Shown piece by piece: positions 25,320 to 32,812 of a stretch of DNA of 64,000 nt (position 1 is the first letter of the stretch; every line of letters begins with the position of its first letter). The notes under the pieces are model-generated. The model saw nothing but the letters and a program-made list of their open reading frames with translations, ran no database searches and was not told the DNA's origin. The position numbers and the translations under genes are program-made. The DNA is from Streptomyces canus (lineage in GTDB: Bacteria; Actinomycetota; Actinomycetes; Streptomycetales; Streptomycetaceae): contig NZ_JAUSYQ010000002.1 in the NCBI RefSeq assembly GCF_030816965.1, positions 1,612,001 to 1,676,000 of the forward strand, given 5' to 3'.

Positions 25320-26900
25320 CTACCAGCTGGTCTTCCAGTACAGCTCCCACATCGTCATCATGGTCGCCGGGTCGATGACCTTCTCGAGACCGGCGATCTC
25401 GTCGTTCGCGGCCACGTACTGCTTGCCCTGCCACAGCGGCACCAGCCGGGTGTCGTCCACGAAGACCTGCTGGGCTTCCTCGATCTGCGGCCCCACGGCC
25501 CCGCGGTCGCTCTCCGCGCGCGACTCGGGCAGCAGCTTGCCGGTGATCTCGGGGGCGTCGTACGGGGTACCGAGCGCGTTCTGCCGGCCCACGAAGGGCG
25601 CGATGAAGTTGTCGGCGTCGTGGAAGTCGGGGAACCAGCCGCGCCCGAACACCGGGTACTCGCCGTTCTGGTAGCCCTCGACGTAGGTCTTCCACGGGCG
25701 GCTCTTGAGGGTGATCTTGAAGAGTCCGGAGGCCTCCAGCTGCCGCTTCAGCTCCTGGAAGGCGGGCTTGGTCGTCGAGCCGTAGCGGTCGCTGGTGTAC
25801 CAGAGGGTCAGCGGGACGCGCTCGGTGATCCCCGCGTCCGTGAGGAACCGCTTGGCCTTGGCCACGCTGGGGTCTCCGAAGTCGTCGAAGAATCCCGTGG
25901 TGTGGCCGGTGAGGCCCGCCGGGACCATCGAGTACAGCGGCTCGACGGTGTCCTTGTAGACGAAGTGCACGAGTGCCGGACGGTCGACGATCTGGGCGAC
26001 GGCCTTGCGGACCGCGGGCTTCGCGGACCACGGGTCACTGGGGTTGAACACCAGGTAACTGATCTCAGTGGTGGGGTTCTCCACGAGTTGGAGCCCCTCC
26101 TTCTGCTGGTTGACCTCGATGTCCACGGTGTCGGAGGCCCCGAGACCGCGGTAGACGACCGAGATCTCCTTGTCCTTGAGGGCCTTGACCATCTCGTCCG
26201 ACCGCTGGAAGTAGCGGATGGTGACGGCGTCGTTCTTGAGGTCCGCTATGCCCTTGTAGTTGTCGTTGCGGACGAGCTCGGCCTTCTCGCCCTCCGTGAA
26301 GGAGTCGAGGCTGTAGGGCCCCGAGCCGCTGATCTTCCCGTCCTTGCGGATCGCGGTCGCGGAGTACTCCTCGGGGTCCACGATCGACATGGCCGGCGTG
26401 GTGAGCACCAGGGGGAAGGTGGCGTCGGGCTGGCTGAGGTGGAAGACGACCTCACGGTCGCCCTTCACCTGCACCCGGGAGAGCGTTCCCAGCAGGCCCG
26501 CGGGGCCGCCGTTGAGGTTGATCTTCTTGATCCGGTCGATGCTGTACTTGACGGCCTTGGCGTCCAGCGGGTGCCCGTCGGAGAACTTCAGCCCCTCGCG
26601 CAGTGTGCAGCTGTACACGGTGCTCGACGTGTCCGTGAACTCACAGCTCTCGGCCGCGTCGGGTTCGGGGTCGGATCCACCGGGGGAGTAGTTCAGGAGC
26701 GTCTGATAGACGTTGCGGAACAGTTCCCAGGAGTTGTCCCAGGAGGCCGCGGGGTCCAGCGTGGCCGGGGCGCTGGTGGTCCCCACGACGATCGCCTTCC
26801 CGCCGTCGGAGGAGTCCGAGGAGAACACCCCACATCCGGCCACCGTGGATATGGACACGAGGGCCGCGAGGGGCGGCAGGTATCGGTTCCGCATGAACAC
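25320..26900 (-). CDS. Oligopeptide-type ABC transporter substrate-binding lipoprotein (family 5), orphan
   Basis: 526 aa from GTG 26900 (FMRNRYLPPLAAL) with GAGGAG upstream; an ATG at 26894 is the alternative. The N-terminus has a basic start, hydrophobic core and lipobox STVAGC (about residues 16-22), so it is a membrane-anchored binding protein. The family 5 (DppA/OppA) pattern is clear: TLDPAASWDNSWELFRNVYQTL, EGLKFSDGHPLDAKAVKYSIDR and GRGWFPDFHDADNF. It would bind peptides or similar ligands for an ABC importer, but no permease or ATPase gene is adjacent, so it is an orphan receptor or works with a distant importer. Confidence 0.92.
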   Translation of the reverse strand: MFMRNRYLPPLAALVSISTVAGCGVFSSDSSDGGKAIVVGTTSAPATLDPAASWDNSWELFRNVYQTLLNYSPGGSDPEPDAAESCEFTDTSSTVYSCTLREGLKFSDGHPLDAKAVKYSIDRIKKINLNGGPAGLLGTLSRVQVKGDREVVFHLSQPDATFPLVLTTPAMSIVDPEEYSATAIRKDGKISGSGPYSLDSFTEGEKAELVRNDNYKGIADLKNDAVTIRYFQRSDEMVKALKDKEISVVYRGLGASDTVDIEVNQQKEGLQLVENPTTEISYLVFNPSDPWSAKPAVRKAVAQIVDRPALVHFVYKDTVEPLYSMVPAGLTGHTTGFFDDFGDPSVAKAKRFLTDAGITERVPLTLWYTSDRYGSTTKPAFQELKRQLEASGLFKITLKSRPWKTYVEGYQNGEYPVFGRGWFPDFHDADNFIAPFVGRQNALGTPYDAPEITGKLLPESRAESDRGAVGPQIEEAQQVFVDDTRLVPLWQGKQYVAANDEIAGLEKVIDPATMMTMWELYWKTSW

Positions 26901-27042
26901 GCGCTTGCTCCTCGAAATGCCGTGCCGAGAGTCGGCAAAACATACCGCAGCGCCACGCACACTCAACCGGTTCGGTCACAGGCAGCTTGGCCATCGCGGC
27001 GTGATGACCCTGTAAATCCCCTGTGAGGCTTTTGTGTGTCGA

Positions 27043-27075
27043 CACGGGCGCCGTCGGTGTCAACGGGCGCCCGTG
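27043..27075 (-). terminator. Strong hairpin after the SDR pair
   Basis: CACGGGCGCC and GGCGCCCGTG are exact 10-bp arms with a 13-nt loop, 16 bp past the stop of the SDR gene at 27091. It should end the fabG-like operon before the downstream lipoprotein gene. Confidence 0.7.
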
Positions 27076-27090
27076 CCGAGGCGACGGGGG

Positions 27091-27855
27091 TCAGCCCACT
27101 CCGGCGTTGAGGAAGATGCCGCCGTCGACGACGAGCGTCTGGCCGGTGACCCAGTCGGACTGCGCCGAGGTGAGGAAGGCCGCGGCGCCGCCGATGTCGG
27201 AGGGCACGCCGAGCCGGGCCAGCGGGTAGGACGCGGCGGCCTCCGCCTCCCGGCCCTCGTACAGCGCCGACGCGAACTTGGTCTTCACGACGGCGGGGGC
27301 GATCGCGTTGACCCGCACCCCGGGCGCGAACTCGTGCGCGAGCTGCTGGGTGAGGTTGATCAGCGCGGCCTTGCTGACGCCGTACGCGGCGATGAAGGGC
27401 GAGGGCGCGAGGCCCGCGACGGAGGCGATGTTGACGATCGCGCCGCCGTTGTCCTTCTGCCAGGCGTGCCAGGTCTTCTGGGCGAAGCCGAGCGCGGAGA
27501 TCACATTGGTCTCGAAGACCTTGCGCGCCACATTCAGGTCGAGGTCGGCGATCGGCCCGAACACCGGATTGGTGCCGGCGTTGTTGACCAGGTAGTCGAC
27601 GCGCCCGAAGGCCTCCATGGCGCGCTCGACGGCGGCGGCCTGGTGCGCCTCGTCGTGCGCCTTGCCCGCCACGTAGACGGCACGCTCGGCGCCGAGCTGC
27701 TCGACGGCCTCCTTGAGGGTGTCCTCGGTGCGGCCGGTGATGACCACCCGGTCACCGCGTGCGACGAGCGCCTCGGCGACGCCGTAGCCGATGCCGCGGC
27801 TGGCGCCCGTGATGAGCGCGACCTTGCCCGAAAGCTCGGGGAGTTGCGAAGTCAT
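27091..27855 (-). CDS. SDR family oxidoreductase (FabG-like)
   Basis: 254 aa. Classical short-chain dehydrogenase: cofactor motif TGASRGIG, NNAG (structural), and catalytic Ser-Tyr-Lys in NIASVAGLAPSPFIAAYGVSK. Arg in RVVITGR after beta2 suggests NADPH. It lies 12 bp after the other SDR gene on the same strand, so the two form an operon. Likely roles are 3-ketoacyl-CoA/ACP reduction or hydroxyacyl-CoA dehydrogenation; the tandem arrangement resembles the fabG pair next to ung in other streptomycetes. Exact substrate unknown. Confidence 0.9.
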   Translation of the reverse strand: MTSQLPELSGKVALITGASRGIGYGVAEALVARGDRVVITGRTEDTLKEAVEQLGAERAVYVAGKAHDEAHQAAAVERAMEAFGRVDYLVNNAGTNPVFGPIADLDLNVARKVFETNVISALGFAQKTWHAWQKDNGGAIVNIASVAGLAPSPFIAAYGVSKAALINLTQQLAHEFAPGVRVNAIAPAVVKTKFASALYEGREAEAAASYPLARLGVPSDIGGAAAFLTSAQSDWVTGQTLVVDGGIFLNAGVG

Positions 27856-27867
27856 GGTCCCGTTTCC

Positions 27868-28629
27868 CTAGTCGAGCGGTCCGCCGGCGACGTACAGCAC
27901 CTGGCCGGAGACGAATCCGGCCGCCTCGCCCGTGAAGAAGGCGATGGCGTTGGCGATGTCGTCGGGCTCGCCCACGCGCGCGACCGGGATCTGGGTGGCG
28001 GCCGCGGCCTTGAACTCCTCGAAGCCCATGCCGACGCGCTCGGCGGTCGCGGCGGTCATGTCGGTGGCGATGAAGCCGGGGGCGACGGCGTTGGCGGTGA
28101 TGCCGAACTTGCCGAGCTCGATGGCGAGCGTCTTGGTGAAGCCCTGGAGACCGGCCTTGGCGGCGGAGTAGTTGGCCTGGCCGCGGTTGCCGAGGGCGGA
28201 GGACGAGGACAGGTTGACGATCCGGCCGAAGCCCGCGTCCACCATGTGCTTCTGGATGGCCTTGGTGACCAGGAACGAGCCCTTGAGGTGCACGTTCAGG
28301 ACGGTGTCCCAGTCGGAGACGCTCATCTTGAAGAGCAGGTTGTCGCGCAGCACGCCCGCGTTGTTCACGAGGATCGTCGGCGCCCCGAGCTCCTCGGCCA
28401 CGCGCGCGATGGCGGCCTGCACCTGGGCCTCGTCGGAGACGTCCGCGCCGACCGCGATCGCCCGACCGCCGGCCGCGGTGATCTTCTCCACGGTGTCCTT
28501 GCAGGCGGCCTCGTCGAGATCGACCACGGCGACCGCGCGACCCTCGGCCGCCAGTCGTACGGCGGTGGCGGCGCCGATGCCGCGCGCGGCACCCGTGACC
28601 ACGGCTACCCGCTGCTCTGTGGTGGACAT
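27868..28629 (-). CDS. 3-oxoacyl-ACP reductase FabG-like SDR
   Basis: 253 aa from ATG 28629 with GAGGAG 8 nt upstream; the upstream frame (to 28764) is promoter. Cofactor motif TGAARGIG, acidic Asp in VVDLDEA after beta2 (NAD preference possible), NNAGVLRDNLLFKM typical of FabG and catalytic SSSSALGNRGQANYSAAK. FabG reduces 3-oxoacyl-ACP in fatty-acid synthesis, or in paralogues 3-oxoacyl-CoA. First gene of the two-SDR operon. The promoter region carries tandem GAAATCGACCTG sequences. Confidence 0.92.
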   Translation of the reverse strand: MSTTEQRVAVVTGAARGIGAATAVRLAAEGRAVAVVDLDEAACKDTVEKITAAGGRAIAVGADVSDEAQVQAAIARVAEELGAPTILVNNAGVLRDNLLFKMSVSDWDTVLNVHLKGSFLVTKAIQKHMVDAGFGRIVNLSSSSALGNRGQANYSAAKAGLQGFTKTLAIELGKFGITANAVAPGFIATDMTAATAERVGMGFEEFKAAAATQIPVARVGEPDDIANAIAFFTGEAAGFVSGQVLYVAGGPLD

Positions 28630-28651
28630 TGCTGGTTCTCCTCGCCCTTGA

Positions 28652-28709
28652 GAAATCGACCTGGGGAAATCGACCTGAGAATGTACGGCCCATTCGGTGA
28701 GCGACCGCT
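28652..28709. promoter_or_regulatory. Possible regulator sites upstream of the SDR operon
   Basis: GAAATCGACCTG occurs twice with 14-bp period (28652-28663 and 28666-28677), and a short dyad AGCGACCGCT lies at 28700-28709. The A/T-rich strings near here could be promoter elements for the minus strand. Site assignments are tentative; the AGCG-N2-CGCT dyad is like those bound by TetR-family regulators of acyl metabolism. Confidence 0.35.
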
Positions 28710-28783
28710 TAGTACCTTCAGCAGACGTGACGCTAGAAGCCATGGCACGCGGTGTCAACGTCACACGAGCCGGGTGTGATCCA

Positions 28784-29200
28784 TTACCTGACCAGCAGAT
28801 CGAGCAGACGCTCCGGTTCGGCGGCCGGATCGGTGGTGAGCCCGGTGTGCACGGGGCCCGGCTGGACGACGGTGGAGCGGGGCGCGATCAGCCAGCGGAA
28901 GCGCCGTCCGGCGTCGTCGCGGGCGGCCTGCCCGGCCCCCTCACCGCCGGCACAGACCCCCTCGACGGCGCGGAGCGCCGCCCGGACACCGGCCACGTCC
29001 GCGTCCGGGTCGAGCGCCCGCAGCCGGGCCTCGTCGAGGTGGGTGCGCACGCCGACGTAGGCCTTGGCGCGGCAGTAGACGAGCACCCCCGCGTTGATGC
29101 ACTCGCCCCGCTCGACGCGGGGTACGACCCGCAGCAGGGCGTACTCGAAGACCTCGCGGTCGTCGGTGCGGCCGCCCCTGATGATGTGGCGCTCGGTCAC
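28784..29200 (-). CDS. DUF3037 family protein, coupled to HipA-like kinase
   Basis: 138 aa from GTG 29200, which overlaps the stop of the upstream kinase gene as GTGA, giving translational coupling. The features FEYALLRVVPRVERGECINAGVLVYCR and LDEARLRALDPDADV are DUF3037 hallmarks; the function of the domain is unknown. The gene order kinase-DUF3037 recurs in actinobacteria and suggests that the two proteins act together, perhaps as kinase and accessory/antidote. It is not a classic HipB helix-turn-helix antitoxin. Confidence 0.88.
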   Translation of the reverse strand: MTERHIIRGGRTDDREVFEYALLRVVPRVERGECINAGVLVYCRAKAYVGVRTHLDEARLRALDPDADVAGVRAALRAVEGVCAGGEGAGQAARDDAGRRFRWLIAPRSTVVQPGPVHTGLTTDPAAEPERLLDLLVR

Positions 29201-29952
29201 TGGATCCCCTCGATCCGCTCGTGGACGACGGCCTTGCGCGCGAGCAGCGGCCGTGCGTAGGTCCGCCGGAGTTCGTCCGGCGACTCGAAGCCGGGCTCGC
29301 CGGCCAGCCAGGCGTCGGGGATCTCGGCGGTGACCTCGGCGAGGAGGTCCTCGGTGACCCGGGGGCCCAGTTCGGCCGCGGCCGCGGCGACATCCGGTGC
29401 GAAGGGCTTCAGGACGTGGTCCGAGGCGTCGTAGGGACGGGCGGCGGACTTCTCGGCGCCGGGCCAGTTGTGCTGCCAGATCATGGTCGCGCCGTGGTCG
29501 ATGAGCCACACCTCGCCCCGCCACCACAGCAGGTTGGGGTTCCGCCAGGAGCGGTCGACGTTGTTGACCAGCGCGTCGAACCAGATGATCCGGCCGGCCT
29601 CCTCCGGGCCGACCGGGAAGGCCAGCGGGTCGAAGCCGAGCGCTCCGGAGAGGAAGTCCATGCCGAGGTTGGTGCCGCCGCTGGACTTCAGCAGTTCCTG
29701 CACCCGCTCGTCGGGCTCACCGAGCCCCAGGTCCGGGTCGAGGTCGAGCGTCACGAGCCGCGGCACCCGGAAGCCGAGCCTGCGGGCGAGCTCCCCGGCC
29801 ACCACCTCGGCGACCAGCGTCTTACGGCCCTGACCTGCGCCGGTGAACTTGATGACGTACGTCCCGCGGTCGTCGGCCTCGACGAGCCCCGGCAGCGAGC
29901 CGCCCTCACGCAGGGGCGTGATGTAGCGGGTCACGATGGCTTCCTTGAGCAT
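29197..29952 (-). CDS. HipA-like protein kinase
   Basis: 251 aa, about half to two-thirds the size of full HipA (around 440). The N-terminal ATP-binding segment YVIKFTGAGQGRKTLVAEVVAGELARRLG (phosphate loop and conserved Lys) and the active-site regions IWFDALVNNVDRSWRNPNLLWW (catalytic Asp in a DxxxxNxDR-like motif) and VWLIDHGATMIW (metal-binding Asp) are clear. HipA kinases phosphorylate tRNA synthetases or other targets. It lacks the first HipA subdomain and any HipB partner; instead it is coupled to DUF3037. Whether it is a toxin is unknown. Confidence 0.87.
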   Translation of the reverse strand: MLKEAIVTRYITPLREGGSLPGLVEADDRGTYVIKFTGAGQGRKTLVAEVVAGELARRLGFRVPRLVTLDLDPDLGLGEPDERVQELLKSSGGTNLGMDFLSGALGFDPLAFPVGPEEAGRIIWFDALVNNVDRSWRNPNLLWWRGEVWLIDHGATMIWQHNWPGAEKSAARPYDASDHVLKPFAPDVAAAAAELGPRVTEDLLAEVTAEIPDAWLAGEPGFESPDELRRTYARPLLARKAVVHERIEGIQ

Positions 29953-30043
29953 CGCCCCAGGTTACTGGGGGGCATCTGAACAACGCGCACTCCAGGGCCG
30001 TACCTCAGGGCAGTTCAAGGATTCCGTGGAAGGGGACGTCAGC

Positions 30044-30475
30044 ATGGCCAGCGAATCGATTCATCCCGCATCGGCCCCCAGTCGCCGGGTCGTCGTGGCG
30101 GCGGTCGGCGCGGCAGGACTCGCTCTCACCCTGAACGCGTGCGGGTCGGAGGACGACTCCTCCTCGTCGTCGGACGCTGCCGCCGCCGGCAGCGTCCTCG
30201 CGAAGACCTCGGACATCCCCGAGGGCGGCGGCAAGATCTTCAAGGACTCGGGCGTGGTGGTCACCCAGCCCACGGCGGGCGAGTTCAAGGCGTTCTCGTC
30301 GAAGTGCACCCACCAGGGGTGTGCGGTGACGGGCATCACCAACGGGGTCATCACCTGTCCGTGCCACAAGAGCGAGTTCTCGGTGACCGACGGCAGCGTG
30401 AAGAAGGGGCCGGCGACCCAGCCGCTGCCCGAGGAGAAGATCACCGTCAGCGGCGACTCGATCTCGCTCGCATGA
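30044..30475 (+). CDS. Secreted Rieske [2Fe-2S] domain lipoprotein
   Basis: 143 aa from ATG 30044 with AAGGGGA upstream. The N-terminus has a twin-Arg-like SRRVVVAAVGAAGLALTLNACG ending in lipobox LNAC, so export (probably Tat, as expected for a folded metalloprotein) and lipid anchoring are likely. A Ser/Asp linker follows (about 35-50). Cluster ligands are CTHQGC and CPCHKSEF, giving the 2Cys-2His set. It probably serves as an extracytoplasmic electron carrier; its partner is unknown. Convergent with the isochorismatase gene (5-bp gap). Confidence 0.92.
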   Translation: MASESIHPASAPSRRVVVAAVGAAGLALTLNACGSEDDSSSSSDAAAAGSVLAKTSDIPEGGGKIFKDSGVVVTQPTAGEFKAFSSKCTHQGCAVTGITNGVITCPCHKSEFSVTDGSVKKGPATQPLPEEKITVSGDSISLA

Positions 30476-30479
30476 GATG

Positions 30480-31130
30480 TCAGACGCGCCCGGGGCGGCG
30501 GGGTCGAGCCAGACAGGACAGCATTTCGTCCGTGGTGGCGAGGGTGGCCACGAGGGCGAGCGTGTGACGGATCATCGCCGGGGTGTAGTCGGAGGGCACC
30601 CCGGCGATGGCGTCCGTCACCACCACGGCGGTGTAGCCGCGGTTCACGGCGTCGAACACGGCGTTGGGGACAGCCACGTTGGCGGAGACTCCGGTCACCA
30701 CCAGCGTGCGGCAGCCGAGGTTGCGCAGGAGCGCGTCGACCTCGGTGCCCTGGATCGGCGACAGACCGTGCAGCCGTCGTATGACGAGGTCCTCCTCGCT
30801 CACCTCGATCGGGGCCGCCACCCGCACCGCGGTGGTCCCGGACAGCTGCTGGACGGGCAGGCGTTCGGCGGCACGGAAGAGGCGGGCGTTGCGGTTGGCG
30901 CCACGCCCGTCCGGACGGCGTTCGGCGATCGCGTGGATCACCTGGACCCCGTTCGCGTGCGCGGCGGCGACCAGCCGGGCGACGTTGGCGAGGGCACCCG
31001 AGGCCCTTGCGTCACGGGCGAGTTCGGGCAGCGCGCTCTCCGGTCCGACGACGCCCTGCTGGCACTCGACCGTGAGCAGGACAGTGGTCTCGGGAGCGAG
31101 GAGTTCGCTGAGTTGTTCGTACGACGCCAC
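30480..31130 (-). CDS. Isochorismatase-family cysteine hydrolase
   Basis: 216 aa from GTG 31130 (ASYEQLSELLAPETTVLL) with GAGGGGG upstream. Alpha/beta hydrolase of the isochorismatase-like fold: the first Asp in TVLLTVECQQGV is replaced by Glu (VECQQG, normally D-x-Q), while GVSANVAVPNAVFDAVNRGY holds the position of the usual catalytic Cys (Cys is expected before the VxxT/S motif, here Ser-Ala-Asn-Val). Thus the standard D-K-C triad looks altered, and enzymatic function is uncertain. Divergent from the PPOX gene with an exact dyad between them. Confidence 0.82.
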   Translation of the reverse strand: MASYEQLSELLAPETTVLLTVECQQGVVGPESALPELARDARASGALANVARLVAAAHANGVQVIHAIAERRPDGRGANRNARLFRAAERLPVQQLSGTTAVRVAAPIEVSEEDLVIRRLHGLSPIQGTEVDALLRNLGCRTLVVTGVSANVAVPNAVFDAVNRGYTAVVVTDAIAGVPSDYTPAMIRHTLALVATLATTDEMLSCLARPRRPGRV

Positions 31131-31210
31131 GGTTCCCCCTCGTCGCCGACGGCCCGGAGCGGGTGACAGTAGCCACCATTGCGTCGGGACGGAAGACGAC
31201 CCATCCTTTT

Positions 31211-31241
31211 CTGACGTGATGTCAGAGGATCTCCTCTGACA
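31211..31241. promoter_or_regulatory. Exact 22-bp dyad between isochorismatase and PPOX genes
   Basis: TGTCAGAGGA-TC-TCCTCTGACA (31220-31241) has exact 10-bp arms and overlaps a second dyad CTGAC-N5-GTCAG (31211-31225). It sits 25 bp upstream of the PPOX start and 90 bp upstream of the divergent isochorismatase start, as expected for an operator; no regulator gene is adjacent. Confidence 0.55.
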
Positions 31242-31266
31242 CGACGTGAGAGAAAGAGGGGGATGC

Positions 31267-31734
31267 ATGACCGTCACTCAGCGCCGTGGCCGGAAGATCA
31301 TGATGACGCCGGGCGAGCTGGACGAGTTCCTGACCAGCCAGCGCACCTGCCGGGTCGCCACCGTCTCCGCCGACGGCGCTCCGCATGTGAGCACGCTCTG
31401 GTTCGCCTGGGACGGCACCTCGGTGTGGCTGTACTCCGTCGTGCGCAGCAAGCGCTGGACCGATCTGCGCCGCGATCCACGGGTCGCGATCGTGGTCGAC
31501 ACGGGTGAGGAGTACGACGAGCTGCAGGGCGTGGAGTTGTCCGGGACGGTGGACTTCGTGGGCGAGGCTCCGCGCACCGGAGAGCTGTGCGCGGAACTCG
31601 ACGTCCCGGAGACGCTGTTCGCCCGCAAGAACTTCCGCCTGGAGGAGATGCCGCACGACGGTCGGCACGCCTGGATACGGCTGACCCCCGAGAAGATCGT
31701 CTCCTGGGACTTCCGCAAGCTGGGCCCGGCGTAG
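31267..31734 (+). CDS. PPOX-class FMN/F420-binding split-barrel protein
   Basis: 155 aa from ATG 31267, SD region AGAAAGAGGGGG. Split-barrel fold with RTCRVATVSADGAPHVSTLWFAWDG (flavin-binding strands), VVRSKRWTDLRRDPRVAIVVDTGEEY and a C-terminal WIRLTPEKIVSWDFRK. The pattern is that of the flavin/deazaflavin oxidoreductase group abundant in actinobacteria; many use F420. It probably reduces a small electrophilic substrate or acts as a scavenger. Divergent from an isochorismatase-like gene. Confidence 0.88.
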   Translation: MTVTQRRGRKIMMTPGELDEFLTSQRTCRVATVSADGAPHVSTLWFAWDGTSVWLYSVVRSKRWTDLRRDPRVAIVVDTGEEYDELQGVELSGTVDFVGEAPRTGELCAELDVPETLFARKNFRLEEMPHDGRHAWIRLTPEKIVSWDFRKLGPA

Positions 31735-31835
31735 GCGTGTCCGGCGGACGAGACCGACTTCGACGGCCAAAGCCTCACCGGACGCCTTGACACCGGCCCG
31801 GTCCACCACCCCGGGCCGGCCTCGAACGGCCTGCC

Positions 31836-32738
31836 TCAAACGGCCTTCCCTGCCGCCGACTTCAGCGCCTCGACCGCCGCCCGGATCGACGGGCGGCGGT
31901 CGGCGTCCGCGCGCCACACGGCGTAGATGTGCCGGCTGACCGACTGCCGTACGGGCACGGTCCGCACGCCCTCCGGGATCGGCCCGCGCCCGAGCCGGGG
32001 CGCCACGCACACGCCGAGTCCGGCGCCGACCAGGGCGAGTTGGGTCGGATGCTCCTCCGCGCAGTGCGCGACGCGGGGTTCGATGCCCTTGGAGCGGAGG
32101 GTGTGCAGCAGCCACTCGTGACAGAACTCGCTCTCGCCCCAGGTGACCCAGTCGTCGTCGGCGAAGTCCTCCAGGTCGACCTCGCTCCGGTGCGCGTGTC
32201 GGTGGGTGGCGGGCATCGCCACGTCGGCCGTGTCGTCGACGATCGAGGCCTTCACCAGCCCGTCGGGCACGGGCAGCGGCTTGTTGTACCAGTCCAAGAC
32301 GACCGCGAGGTCGTAGTCACCGCGGATCACAGCGAGGATCGCGGGTTCCGGCTCCATCTCGCGCGAGCTGATCCGCAGGCCCGGATGCGCCGAGTGCAGG
32401 CCCGCGATCGCGGCCGGGAACAGCCCGCGTGCGGCGGTTGGGAACGCCGCGAGCCTCAACTCCCCCACCACCTGGCCGCGTTGGGCCTCCAGGTCGGCCT
32501 GGGCGAGTTCCACCTGGGACAGGATGCGTGCCGCGTGGTCGGCGAGGAGCCGACCGGCGTCGGTGAGCCGCACCCCCCGGCCGTTCTTGGCGAGGAGCTG
32601 CTGGCCGACCTCACGCTCCAGCTTGGACATCTGCTGCGAGACGGCCGAGGTCGTGATGTGCAGGCCCTCGGCGGCGCCGCTCACCGAGCCGTGCCGGGCG
32701 AGGGCGTCGAGGGTGCGCAGGCGTTCCAGGTTCAACAT
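31836..32738 (-). CDS. LysR family transcriptional regulator
   Basis: 300 aa from ATG 32738 (LNLERLRTLDALARHGSVSG), ten residues inside the longest frame; the upstream codons overlap the operator. N-terminal winged HTH (SVSGAAEGLHITTSAVSQQMSKLEREVG) then a LysR effector domain (about 88-290, LRLAAFPTAARGLFPAAI). Divergent from the EamA transporter at 32813, a classic LysR/target pair, so it probably activates that exporter and represses itself. Effector unknown. Confidence 0.94.
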   Translation of the reverse strand: MLNLERLRTLDALARHGSVSGAAEGLHITTSAVSQQMSKLEREVGQQLLAKNGRGVRLTDAGRLLADHAARILSQVELAQADLEAQRGQVVGELRLAAFPTAARGLFPAAIAGLHSAHPGLRISSREMEPEPAILAVIRGDYDLAVVLDWYNKPLPVPDGLVKASIVDDTADVAMPATHRHAHRSEVDLEDFADDDWVTWGESEFCHEWLLHTLRSKGIEPRVAHCAEEHPTQLALVGAGLGVCVAPRLGRGPIPEGVRTVPVRQSVSRHIYAVWRADADRRPSIRAAVEALKSAAGKAV

Positions 32739-32751
32739 GTAAGCAATGCTA

Positions 32752-32763
32752 CGAGATATCTCG
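32752..32763. promoter_or_regulatory. LysR-type operator candidate
   Basis: CGAGATATCTCG is an exact 12-bp palindrome within GCTACGAGATATCTCGCTC, midway in the 74-bp interval between divergent LysR (32738) and EamA (32813) starts, in AT-rich DNA. It fits a LysR recognition site. Confidence 0.55.
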
Positions 32764-32812
32764 CTCAAAAAGTCGCTTGTGCTAAGAGATCATGTGGCGG
32801 ATCGTGGTCGGC

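Noticed and set aside
24582..27026. 814-codon plus ORF opposite ung and the lipoprotein gene
   Set aside because: Antisense shadow of two strongly supported genes.
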